From Phycisphaeraceae bacterium (GTDB lineage: Bacteria; Planctomycetota; Phycisphaerae; Phycisphaerales; SM1A02), in assembly GCA_015709595.1 (NCBI GenBank), contig CP054178.1, forward strand, positions 3,477,205 to 3,541,204: a stretch of DNA of 64,000 bases. The letters run 5' to 3'. This document shows positions 34,119 through 42,024 of this stretch, piece by piece. The notes below the pieces were generated by a model, which worked only from the letters and a program-made list of their open reading frames with translations, was not told the origin of the DNA and made no database searches. Made by a program: the position numbers and the translations under genes. The first letter of the stretch is position 1, and each line of letters opens with the position of its first letter.

Positions 34119-37016
34119 ATGTCCGTGCCACCCCGCGCCCACGCCATGAATCACGAGACGACGACATGGTTCAGTGACGAGGAGCGGCTGCTGGGCGAGG
34201 TCCGCGCGGCGCGTCAGCGCGGCGGGAAGCCGCCGGTCATCTCCGGGTATGACGATCTGGCTGAACTGGGTCGCGGCGGACAGGGCGTCGTCTACCGGGC
34301 GGTGCAGCGATCCACCGGACAGCGCGTGGCGATCAAGGTGCTCCTCGATGGCGGCCTGGCGTCTGAGTCGTCTCGCCGACGATTCGAGCGCGAAATCGAC
34401 CTGGCCGCCCGCCTGCGGCATCCCAACATCGTGCGCATCTACGACAGCGGCGAGTCGCAGGACGGACGGCTCTTCTTCGTGATGGAGCATCTCGACGGCG
34501 TCTCCCTTGCCGAGCACCTGCGCGGCCTGGGTGATGCCGCGACGATTCCCATCGATGACATCCTTCGGCTGTTCATCCGCATCGCCTCGGCGGTGAACTT
34601 CGCTCACCAGCGCGGCGTCATTCACCGCGACCTCAAGCCATCCAATGTCCGGATCGACGCCGCCGGAGAGCCCCATGTCCTCGACTTCGGCCTGGCCACG
34701 CTGGCGGACGAATCGCACGGCGGTGCGGTATGGCGAACCATCTCCAGCGACCACTTCGTCGGCTCGCTGCCGTGGACCAGCCCGGAGCAGGCGCGCGGCG
34801 AAGGCACCAACGCCGACACCCGCACCGACGTGTACGCCCTGGGCGTCATGCTCTACCAGGCGCTCACCGGGCGCTTCCCCTATCCGGTCGAGGGGCCGGT
34901 CCGCGAGTCGCTCAATCACATCATCGAATCGACGCCGCTGCGTCCGCGCGCGCTCAACCGGCGTATTCCCGACGAGGTGGAGACGATTCTCCTGAAGGCG
35001 CTCGCCAAGGAGCCGCCCCGCCGATACCAGAGCGCGGGCGAGTTCGCCGAGGATCTGCGCCGCTACCTCGAAGGCCAGACGATTCTGGCCCGCCCGGACA
35101 CGCTTCGATACCGCACGGTCAAGTTCGTCCGCCGCAACCGGCTGGCGGTGACGGCCGGCTCTCTTGTGCTCGCCTCCCTGATCGTGGGGCTGGGCGTGTC
35201 CATCTGGCAGGCCGGCGTGGCCCAGAATCACCGCACCCGCGCCGAGCGCCGCTTCGAAGAGGCCAGGCGATTCGTCCGCACGCTCATTTTCGAGTCGGAT
35301 CAGTTCACGCGCGATCTGCCCGGACGCACGCAGGTGAAGGAGCTCATGGTCTCCCAGGCGCTTCCATACCTGGACCTTCTCACCGCCGAGTCAGGCGGAG
35401 ACCCTTCGCTGGAAGTGGAGCTGGCAAGCGCGTACCTCAAGATCGGCGACCTGCAGGGACGACCCAACACGCCCAACCTCGGCGACACCGCCGGCGCCCT
35501 GGCCAGCTACGGCAAGGCGCTGTCGATCATCCACCCCCACGCCACCGAAGCCAACCCCGAGGCGAGACGGGTGGAAGCGGAGCTTCGAGCCGGTCGCGCC
35601 GATGTGCTGGCGTGGCGCGGCGACCTGACCGAAGCATTGGACGAGGCGCGGGCCGCCAACAGGATTCGCGCCGCGCTGAGCACGCGAGCCAACCCCGATC
35701 TCAACGATCACGTCATGCTGGCCTTCAGCCACGTGCGGCTGGGCGACCTGCTGGGCAACCCGAGCTTTCCCAACCTCGGGCGATCAGATGAGGCGCGGCA
35801 GCAGTACCACCAGGCCGAGTCGATCATTGTTCCGCTGGAGCGGGCGCAGCCGCAGAGCTTCGGCGTGCGCCGCGTCCTCGGCGTTGTTCACGAGCGCCTG
35901 GGAACGCTGCTGGAATCGGCGGGACGGCACGCCGAGGCGGCCTCGCACTTCACGCGGTCCCTCGAGGTTCGCCAGGCCCTCGCCGCGGCCTTTCCCGAGG
36001 ATATCAACGCCGTGCGCGACCTCGCCATCGCCCTGGAGAAGATGGGCAATGTTCAGAGCGCTTCCGGTGAGACCGAGGCGGCGATGACGTCCTACGTGGA
36101 GGCCTCGCGTCACTTCGACGCGCTCGCCGCCAATGACCCCGCCAACATGGACGCCCGCCGCACCAGCGCGGTGCATCACGAAAAAATCGGCAACCTGCGG
36201 CAGTTCGACGGCGACGTGCTCGGCGCGGTGAAGTCGTTCGAGGTTGCGCTTGACGGGTACCGCACCGTCATGGAGCGCGACCCGACCAGTCGGCAGGCGA
36301 GGCAGATGTTCGCCATCGGCTGCATCAAGGTGGGCGACGCGCTGGGTCACCCGGCCTTCCCCAACGCCGGGAAACCGGAAGAAGCCCGCGCCCACTACCT
36401 GCGCGCCCTGGAGACCTTCGAGCGACTCGTGCAGGAGGATCCGGACAACCCCGGTCGTCAGCGCCTCCTGGGGCTTTCGCAGGAGCGCGTGGGCACGATG
36501 CATCTGTTGCTGGGAGAACGCGCCGCGGCGAGAGCCATGTTCGAGCAGTCCTCGCGCCTCCGCGATGAGCTGGCCCGCCGGATGACGGGCGATCCGGAGA
36601 TTCAGCGCGACGCCGCCATCGCTCATCAGAAACTGGGGGAGGTTCTGGACGAGGAAGGCGACCTCTCCGAATCCATTCGACAACTCGCGGAAGCACGGGA
36701 TCGGTTCGAGCTGCTGACGGCGCGGCACCCGGACAACCACCAGTTCCGGCGCGACGTGGCGGTCGTCAGTGGACGGCTCGGCGACGTGCTCGCAAGACAG
36801 GCCGCTCTCATTGCCGACGCCGCCGATCGCACCCTTCACTGGCGCCGCGCCCGCGAGGCCTACGCCCGGGCGCAGGCGCTCTGGCGACGTCTCGAGGAGG
36901 CCGACCGTCTCAGCGACCACGACCTGGCGATGGCGCCGCGGCTGGCGGAGTCGGTGGCGCGGTGCGACGCCGCCCTGGCCGACCTGGTGCGGGCGTCCGT
37001 TGAAGATGATCAATGA
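34119..37016 (+). CDS. Transmembrane Ser/Thr protein kinase with TPR repeats
   Basis: 965 residues from ATG 34119 (ATG 34146 is nine codons further on). Hanks-type kinase at residues ~45-310: LGRGGQGVVYRAV glycine loop, RVAIKVLLDG Lys, VIHRDLKPSNVRID catalytic loop, VLDFGLATL, and WTSPEQARGEGTNADTRTDV in the activation segment. One membrane helix at ~343-366 (VTAGSLVLASLIVGLGVSIW). The remaining ~570 residues are TPR-like helices (LASYGKALSIIHPHATEANP, VHERLGTLLESAGRHAEAAS), probably extracytoplasmic. Follows the ECF gene closely, so likely its phosphorylating partner. Convergent with sdhB; the two genes end only nine bases apart. Confidence 0.92.
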   Translation: MSVPPRAHAMNHETTTWFSDEERLLGEVRAARQRGGKPPVISGYDDLAELGRGGQGVVYRAVQRSTGQRVAIKVLLDGGLASESSRRRFEREIDLAARLRHPNIVRIYDSGESQDGRLFFVMEHLDGVSLAEHLRGLGDAATIPIDDILRLFIRIASAVNFAHQRGVIHRDLKPSNVRIDAAGEPHVLDFGLATLADESHGGAVWRTISSDHFVGSLPWTSPEQARGEGTNADTRTDVYALGVMLYQALTGRFPYPVEGPVRESLNHIIESTPLRPRALNRRIPDEVETILLKALAKEPPRRYQSAGEFAEDLRRYLEGQTILARPDTLRYRTVKFVRRNRLAVTAGSLVLASLIVGLGVSIWQAGVAQNHRTRAERRFEEARRFVRTLIFESDQFTRDLPGRTQVKELMVSQALPYLDLLTAESGGDPSLEVELASAYLKIGDLQGRPNTPNLGDTAGALASYGKALSIIHPHATEANPEARRVEAELRAGRADVLAWRGDLTEALDEARAANRIRAALSTRANPDLNDHVMLAFSHVRLGDLLGNPSFPNLGRSDEARQQYHQAESIIVPLERAQPQSFGVRRVLGVVHERLGTLLESAGRHAEAASHFTRSLEVRQALAAAFPEDINAVRDLAIALEKMGNVQSASGETEAAMTSYVEASRHFDALAANDPANMDARRTSAVHHEKIGNLRQFDGDVLGAVKSFEVALDGYRTVMERDPTSRQARQMFAIGCIKVGDALGHPAFPNAGKPEEARAHYLRALETFERLVQEDPDNPGRQRLLGLSQERVGTMHLLLGERAAARAMFEQSSRLRDELARRMTGDPEIQRDAAIAHQKLGEVLDEEGDLSESIRQLAEARDRFELLTARHPDNHQFRRDVAVVSGRLGDVLARQAALIADAADRTLHWRRAREAYARAQALWRRLEEADRLSDHDLAMAPRLAESVARCDAALADLVRASVEDDQ

Positions 37017-37025
37017 GGCGCCGCG

Positions 37026-37790
37026 TCAGCGGGCGCCGGCCGCCTTCTTGGCCGGCCGGAAGATGCGGAAAAGTTTCTTCACCGGGTCGTAGAACTCGTC
37101 GATCACCCGCTCCTTGAGCGGAATGATGGCGTTGTCCGTGATGGTGATGTGCTCCGGGCACACCTTGGTGCAGCACTTGGTGATGTTGCAGTAGCCGAGG
37201 TTGCCGTCATCCTTCAGATCCTTCAGCCGGTCTTCGGTGTCCAGCGGGTGCATCTCCAGCGCGGCGGCGTAGACGAAGAACCGCGGTCCCCAGAACTCAT
37301 CGTGCTTGTGGTGGTCGCGCAGCACGTGGCAGACGTCCTGGCACAGGAAGCACTCGATGCACTTGCGGAACTCCTGCACCCGGTCCACATCCGCCTGGTC
37401 CATGCGCCAGGTGCCGTCCGGCGCATCGGGCTTGCGGGGGGTGAAGGGCTTGATCCGCTTCTTGACGCGGTAGTTCCACGACACATCGGTGACGAGGTCG
37501 CGGATCGACGGAAAGGCGTGCATCGGCTCGATGGTGACGGGCTGGTCCGTCGGCAGCGTGTCCATGCGCGTCATGCACATGAGTTTGGGCATGCCGTTGA
37601 TCTCGGCGGAGCACGACCCGCACTTGCCGGCCTTGCAGTTCCAGCGGCAGGCCAGGTCCGGCGCGCTTTCCGCCTGGATCTGATGCACGCAATCAAGCAC
37701 CACCATGCCTTCGGTGACGTTGGTGGAGTACTCCTTGAACGAGCCGCCGTTCTTGTCGCCGCGCCAGATTCGGAAAGTGACTTGGGGCAT
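37026..37790 (-). CDS. sdhB: Succinate dehydrogenase iron-sulfur subunit
   Basis: 254 residues, ATG 37790. N-terminal ferredoxin domain with the [2Fe-2S] ligands in CRWNCKAGKCGSC and the fourth Cys after MPKLMC; C-terminal [4Fe-4S]/[3Fe-4S] domain with CIECFLCQDVC and CNITKCCTKVCPEH. Transfers electrons from FAD in SdhA to quinone through three Fe-S clusters at the cytoplasmic membrane. Separated from sdhA by a 62-bp gap that contains one copy of the AGTGCTGAGTGC repeat. Confidence 0.95.
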   Translation of the reverse strand: MPQVTFRIWRGDKNGGSFKEYSTNVTEGMVVLDCVHQIQAESAPDLACRWNCKAGKCGSCSAEINGMPKLMCMTRMDTLPTDQPVTIEPMHAFPSIRDLVTDVSWNYRVKKRIKPFTPRKPDAPDGTWRMDQADVDRVQEFRKCIECFLCQDVCHVLRDHHKHDEFWGPRFFVYAAALEMHPLDTEDRLKDLKDDGNLGYCNITKCCTKVCPEHITITDNAIIPLKERVIDEFYDPVKKLFRIFRPAKKAAGAR

Positions 37791-37852
37791 GGTGGAGTCC
37801 GAAAGTGCTGAGTGCCGATTTCCTGATGCCTGTTACCTGCTGCCTTCCCCAC

Positions 37853-39676
37853 TCACTTCGCCTGCTCCTCGATGATCTGCTTCAGTTCCGGGGGAAGCGG
37901 CGTGAGCGGCTGACGCACCACGTTCATCGACCCGCCCGCGCCGGGCCGCAGCACGATGTTGAAGCCGCCGTACTCCTCGCTCTTGCTCGGGTAGTCCTCG
38001 CGGAACTGAGCGCCGCGGCTTTCCTTGCGCTCGATGGCCGCCTTGGTCACCGCCTCGGCGACGGTGAGCAGGTTGGCCAGATCGACCGCCGTGTGCCAGC
38101 CGGGGTTGTACTCCCGGTTGCCCGGCACGCCCACGTTGGCCGCCCGTTTCTTCAGATGCTCGATCTTGTCGAGCGCTTGCTCCATCTCGCTCTGGATGCG
38201 CACGATGCCCACCAGATCCTGCATGAAGCCCTGCAGTTCACTCTGGATCGCGTAGGGGTTCTCCCCCCGCTCACCCCGCTCGAACGGCTCGAGAGCGCGC
38301 CGCTCCGCCTCTTCCACCTGCGCCGGGTTGATCGACCCCGCCCCATGCTGCCTGGCGAACGCCGCCGCGTACTCGCCCGCCCGCTTGCCGAAGACCACCA
38401 GGTCCGACAGCGAGTTGCCGCCCAGCCGGTTGGCCCCGTGCAGCCCCGCCGCCACCTCGCCCGCCGCGAACAGCCCGGGCACCGTGGACATCTGCGTGTC
38501 GCCATCCACCTTCACGCCGCCCATCACGTAGTGGGTGGTCGGGCCGACCTCCATCGACTCCTGCGTGATATCGACGTTGGCCAGCTGCTTGAACTGGTGA
38601 TACATCGACGGCAGCTTCTTCCTGATGTGCTCCGCCCCGTTGGGAACCTTCTCCTTGATCCACGCGATGTCGAGGAACACCCCGCCGTGCGGCGAGCCGC
38701 GACCCGCCTTCACCTCGCGGTTGATGCAGCGCGCCACATGGTCGCGCGTGAGCAGCTCCGGCGGGCGGTTGGCGGACTTGTCGCCCGTCACGTATCGCCA
38801 GCCCTCCTCGGCGTCCCTGGCCGTCTGGTTGCGGTAGTTCTCGGGAATGTCATTGAACATGAAGCGCTCGCCCTTGTTGTTGAGCAGGCGCCCGCCCTCG
38901 CCGCGCACACCCTCGGTCACGAGAATGCCGCGCACGCTGGGCGGCCAGACCATCCCCGTGGGGTGAAACTGCACGAACTCCATGTCCATCAGGTCCGCCC
39001 CGGCGCGGAAGGCCAGGGCGTGCCCGTCGCCGGTGTACTCCCACGAGTTGCTGGTGATGCGGAAGGCCCGCCCGATGCCGCCCGTCGCCAGCACCACCGC
39101 ACCGGCCTTCCATACGCGGAAGCGACCCAGTTCGCGGTCATACCCGAACACGCCGACGACGCGCCCGCCATCCATCAAAAGCGTGTGGGCCGTCATCTCC
39201 ATGTAGACATCAATGCCCTGGTGAATCCCATGATCCTGCAGCGTGCGGATCATCTCCAGCCCGGTGCGGTCGCCCACGTGGGCCAGCCGCGGGTAGCGGT
39301 GCCCGCCGAAGTTGCGCTGGAGGATGCGGCCGTCCTTCGTGCGGTCGAACACCGCGCCCCATGCTTCCAGTTCGCGCACGCGCTCGGGGGCTTCCTTGGC
39401 GTGCAGTTCCGCCATGCGCCAGTTGTTGAGGTACTGCCCGCCACGCATGGTGTCGGCGAAGTGAACCTTCCACGAGTCGCGGTCATCGACGTTGGCCATC
39501 GCCGCCGCCATGCCCCCCTCGGCCATCACCGTATGGGCCTTGCCCAGCAGCGACTTGCAGATGACCGCGACGCGGCAGCCGCGCGCTGAGGCCTCGATGG
39601 CGGCACGAAGCCCCGCGCCGCCGGCTCCGATGACGATGACGTCGTGTTCGTGAATGATGAAGCGGTCGGAAGACAT
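37853..39676 (-). CDS. sdhA: Succinate dehydrogenase flavoprotein subunit
   Basis: 607 residues from ATG 39676. FAD-binding motif DVIVIGAGGAGLRAAIEASA, covalent-FAD His region KAHTVMAEGGMAAAM, substrate site FVQFHPTGMVWPPS and active-site RGEGGRLLNN, then NRLGGNSLSDLVVFGKRAGE. C-terminal fumarate-reductase helical domain. Oxidises succinate to fumarate at the membrane face. Long open antisense frames over this gene are GC artefacts. Nine bases separate it from the small four-helix-bundle gene upstream, which splits it from sdhC. Confidence 0.96.
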   Translation of the reverse strand: MSSDRFIIHEHDVIVIGAGGAGLRAAIEASARGCRVAVICKSLLGKAHTVMAEGGMAAAMANVDDRDSWKVHFADTMRGGQYLNNWRMAELHAKEAPERVRELEAWGAVFDRTKDGRILQRNFGGHRYPRLAHVGDRTGLEMIRTLQDHGIHQGIDVYMEMTAHTLLMDGGRVVGVFGYDRELGRFRVWKAGAVVLATGGIGRAFRITSNSWEYTGDGHALAFRAGADLMDMEFVQFHPTGMVWPPSVRGILVTEGVRGEGGRLLNNKGERFMFNDIPENYRNQTARDAEEGWRYVTGDKSANRPPELLTRDHVARCINREVKAGRGSPHGGVFLDIAWIKEKVPNGAEHIRKKLPSMYHQFKQLANVDITQESMEVGPTTHYVMGGVKVDGDTQMSTVPGLFAAGEVAAGLHGANRLGGNSLSDLVVFGKRAGEYAAAFARQHGAGSINPAQVEEAERRALEPFERGERGENPYAIQSELQGFMQDLVGIVRIQSEMEQALDKIEHLKKRAANVGVPGNREYNPGWHTAVDLANLLTVAEAVTKAAIERKESRGAQFREDYPSKSEEYGGFNIVLRPGAGGSMNVVRQPLTPLPPELKQIIEEQAK

Positions 39677-39684
39677 GCGGCGAC

Positions 39685-40146
39685 TTACTCCTCGGGTTGA
39701 CGGCGAAGTGCTGAGTGCTGGGTGCTGAGTGCTGAGTTCACCACTCGGTCGCCTGCCGGCCGTTCGGACGGGCGTCGCCGGGCCGGCCCTCCGCGAATTG
39801 ACGCCCGGAGCACGCCGATCAAACGCCCGGTCTCTTCGGCAATCGACATCATCGTGCGGAACTCGCCGTCGGTCAGCAGTGCGGCGTCGTGCGCGGCATA
39901 CAGAACCGACCGCACCTCGGCGCATGACGCTTTGGCGGTCGAAAGAAACTGACGGAACTCGGCGGGCCGCGATCGCTCGAATCCTTCGGCGACATTTGAC
40001 ATGATCGAAATGGATGCACTGCGGATCTGATTCACCATCGCGTACTCGCGCGCGAACTGCGGCTCGCGCGTCACGCGGTACACCTGACGCGTCAACTCCC
40101 GCGCCCTCTGCCACCCGATGATGTCCTCGAACCGCTCAATCGCCAT
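39685..40146 (-). CDS. Four-helix-bundle protein (S23/IVP-like)
   Basis: 153 residues from ATG 40146 (a GTG three codons earlier is possible). AIERFEDIIGWQRARELTRQ, VNQIRSASISIMSNVAEGFE and SCAEVRSVLYAAHDAALLTD match the four-helix-bundle family related to proteins encoded in 23S rRNA intervening sequences and to the Avd accessory proteins of retroelements. The function of free-standing members is unknown. It interrupts the sdhC-sdhA gene pair and its last codons (NSALSTQHSALRRQPEE) are translated from a CAGCACT repeat; inverted copies flank the gene. Looks like an inserted cassette. Confidence 0.84.
   Translation of the reverse strand: MAIERFEDIIGWQRARELTRQVYRVTREPQFAREYAMVNQIRSASISIMSNVAEGFERSRPAEFRQFLSTAKASCAEVRSVLYAAHDAALLTDGEFRTMMSIAEETGRLIGVLRASIRGGPARRRPSERPAGDRVVNSALSTQHSALRRQPEE
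39706..39740. repeat. AGTGCTG tandem repeat, 3' flank of the four-helix gene
   Basis: Imperfect 7-8-bp units (GTGCTGAGTGCTGGGTGCTG...) ending GAGTTCA. Reverse complement of the copy at 40181-40220. Part of it is translated as the C-terminus of the four-helix protein. Confidence 0.75.
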
Positions 40147-40180
40147 GGCACACACCGTTCAATGGGTCCTTCACCTTCCG

Positions 40181-40220
40181 AACTCAGCACTCAGCACTCA
40201 GCACCCAGCACCCAGCACTC
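40181..40220. repeat. CAGCACT tandem repeat, 5' flank of the four-helix gene
   Basis: AACTCAGCACTCAGCACTCA and further CAGCACC units; inverted relative to 39706-39740. A shorter copy (AGTGCTGAGTGCC) lies at 37803-37815 between sdhA and sdhB. Confidence 0.75.
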
Positions 40221-40228
40221 TCCCACCC

Positions 40229-41137
40229 CTACACCAACCGGTAATCCACCCACACCCCCGCCGCCGTCAGCCGCACGTACACGTCCGTGAACCCCACCCA
40301 GAACAGCGACAGCCACGCCCACAGCATGTGCTTGCGATTCAGGCACGAGACGCAGTCGTACGCCTTCTTGCGGCCGGGGTGCTTTGACATCAGGTCGAAC
40401 CGCCCCGCCACCAGGTGACGCAGCGAGTGGCAGCCGAACGTGTAGCCGCCCAGCAGGATGGGGTTGATCGTCAGCACCAGCGACCCCACGCCGATGCCGA
40501 AGGACTTCGACCCCGTCGCCGGGTCGGTGAAGATATACGACACGATCGCGTCGTACGTCAGGATGAAGATGAACAGAATCGCCAGGTACAGGAAGTAGCG
40601 GTGGACGTTCTGCAGCACCAGCGGAAACCACCGCTCGCCCCGGTACTTCGTCCCCCGGAACCCCGGTTCGCCGACGGCGCAGCTCGTCGGATCCTGCCAG
40701 AAGGCCTTGTAGTACGCCCCGCGGTAGTAGTAGCAGGTGAAGCGGAAGCCGCCGGGCATCCACAGGATCAGGAACGCGGGCGTGATGGGCATGAAGGCGA
40801 TGGCCGCGGGAATCCACGAAGGCCACGCGCCGAACCACGAGTGCCCCGTCCGCACCACGTTCCCCGCCCCGTCCACCCAGTGGGGCGAGTCCCACAGCAG
40901 GGGCGAGTACATGGGCGAGAGGTAGTGGGCGATGGAGGCCCCGCCCCCGAATACGCCCACCGACGCCGCTCCCGCGTGCGAGCCGTAGTTGTCCCCCTGC
41001 CACGCCGCCCACGTGCCGTACACGATGAACGCGAACAGCCCGAGAAACGTCAGCAGCGGCTGAAGCCACCAGCGATCCACCCGCGATGTCTGCGTGAACG
41101 CCCGAACCTGGGGCAGCGGAAGATCCGTTCGTGCCAT
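40229..41137 (-). CDS. sdhC: Succinate dehydrogenase membrane anchor/cytochrome b subunit
   Basis: 302 residues, ATG 41137. Five to six hydrophobic helices: LLTFLGLFAFIVYGTWAAW, SWIPAAIAFMPITPAFLILW, NVHRYFLYLAILFIFILTYD, GVGSLVLTINPILLGGYTFG and LWAWLSLFWVGFTDVYVRL. His residues inside or near helices (VHRYFLYL, CHSLRHLVAGRFD) are candidate haem ligands, and CVSCLNRKH is a soluble Cys motif. The long single-chain anchor resembles planctomycete and actinobacterial Sdh rather than the two-protein enterobacterial type. No separate sdhD is seen. Anchors SdhAB and reduces quinone. First gene of the sdh cluster. Confidence 0.83.
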   Translation of the reverse strand: MARTDLPLPQVRAFTQTSRVDRWWLQPLLTFLGLFAFIVYGTWAAWQGDNYGSHAGAASVGVFGGGASIAHYLSPMYSPLLWDSPHWVDGAGNVVRTGHSWFGAWPSWIPAAIAFMPITPAFLILWMPGGFRFTCYYYRGAYYKAFWQDPTSCAVGEPGFRGTKYRGERWFPLVLQNVHRYFLYLAILFIFILTYDAIVSYIFTDPATGSKSFGIGVGSLVLTINPILLGGYTFGCHSLRHLVAGRFDLMSKHPGRKKAYDCVSCLNRKHMLWAWLSLFWVGFTDVYVRLTAAGVWVDYRLV

Positions 41138-41617
41138 GAAGCAGCGCCTCCATCCGACCGTCTGCCCGGTCGCGGGGCACGGGTCCCGGGCCGGGATCGA
41201 ACAGGATATCGGGGGCGTGGGATCATTCCAGCCGCCGCGCGGGATTCAGGGGGAGTTCCCTGATCTTCCGCCACGCCGCAGGCCGACTCGCTCCATGCCC
41301 CGTGTGAAGACGCGGTCGCTTCGACTGGCCTCCCCCTGCCGCCGGATGCCGATGGCCGCGTGCCCGTGCCGCAGCCGGGAGTCGTGAGAGGGCGGGAGTA
41401 TCGACGCACTCGCAGCGTGGGGTGAGGGCTCGAACCACACCATCGCCCGAAGCAGACCGAACAACCGCACATCGAACAGGTGGGATTCCCAAGGCGTCAT
41501 CCCACCCTACTCAACCGGCTCCGCCTCCTCCACGAGCATCCGCTCAAACGCGGGCAGCCGCACGATCACGCACTTGTGCTCCAGCGTCGCGGCGCGATGT
41601 GGCAGCGCGCGGTCTTC

Positions 41618-41924
41618 GCCCCAGCGGGGCGCGGGAATGTAGTCACGGGCGCCAGCCCGTGGGAACGGTAGAGAAAGAATCCCGCCCCGGCAGGGGCGGA
41701 GGCGTTGTCTCGTACTTGATGCGCCTTGCGAGATTGATCGTTCCGACGCATGAGATCAACGCGGATCGGTGCCGATGGTCGAGCCGATGGTCGAGCGATT
41801 CCTTTGCCCCTCCGGGGCAATATGTAAGGGGGGGACTCGACCCACGGGTTCCGCTCGCCCCCCCCCCCCCCACGGGGGGGGGTCGATCCACCCGTTGCTA
41901 CATTCCGCCGCCCCGCTGGGGCGG
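41618..41924. repeat. Array of five GC-rich palindromes (REP-like)
   Basis: Five short perfect hairpins: GCCCC-agc-GGGGC (41618-41630), CACGGGC-gcca-GCCCGTG (41644-41661), CCGCCCC-ggca-GGGGCGG (41682-41699), TTGCCCC-tcc-GGGGCAA (41804-41820), CCGCCCC-gct-GGGGCGG (41908-41924). The first, third, fourth and fifth share a CCCC-loop-GGGG core, suggesting one repeat family. Confidence 0.72.
41858..41882. repeat. C14-AC-G9 homopolymer tract
   Basis: Fourteen C (41858-41871), AC, then nine G (41874-41882), in the middle of the palindrome array. Able to form a hairpin or G-quadruplex-like structure, and prone to slippage. Confidence 0.75.
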
Positions 41925-42024
41925 GTTCCTGGGATGAACCCAGCCGCAATAATACTCGCTGCGCCTTGAAACAAACCCCTGTACATGTGCGAACCGCTAT
42001 CGTTGCCATCGACCCAGCGATAGT

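Larger units (their letters stand above)
41138..42024. other. Gene-poor 887-bp gap upstream of sdhC
   Basis: No intact gene recognised. The sdhC-proximal part (41246-41600, minus) keeps what look like decayed reading frames: ...HKCVIVRLPAFERMLVEEA ending at TAG 41507-41509, followed seven bases on by ATG 41500 opening MTPWESHLFDVRLFGLLRAM. The 41618-41924 part is an array of GC palindromes with a C/G homopolymer; the remainder is unassigned. The sdhC promoter should be in its left end. Confidence 0.5.

Noticed and set aside
37036-37060. CCGGCC...GGCCGG hairpin at the end of sdhB
   Set aside because: Lies inside the sdhB coding end and lacks a T-run; may be only codon composition.
37805-39589. 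Plus-strand open frame of ~594 codons across sdhA
   Set aside because: Antisense to a clear SdhA; composition (His, Val, Arg rich) is that of a GC-driven shadow frame and it has no family motif.
39685-40146. Diversity-generating retroelement accessory (Avd)
   Set aside because: No reverse transcriptase or template/variable repeat is present; the gene fits the general S23/IVP group.
41858-41882. Tract as a real phase-variation switch of a gene
   Set aside because: No credible reading frame crosses it, and homopolymers this long are often sequencing or assembly errors; kept only as a structural finding.
41618-41924. CRISPR array
   Set aside because: Palindromes differ in sequence and spacing, no regular repeat-spacer pattern and no cas gene.
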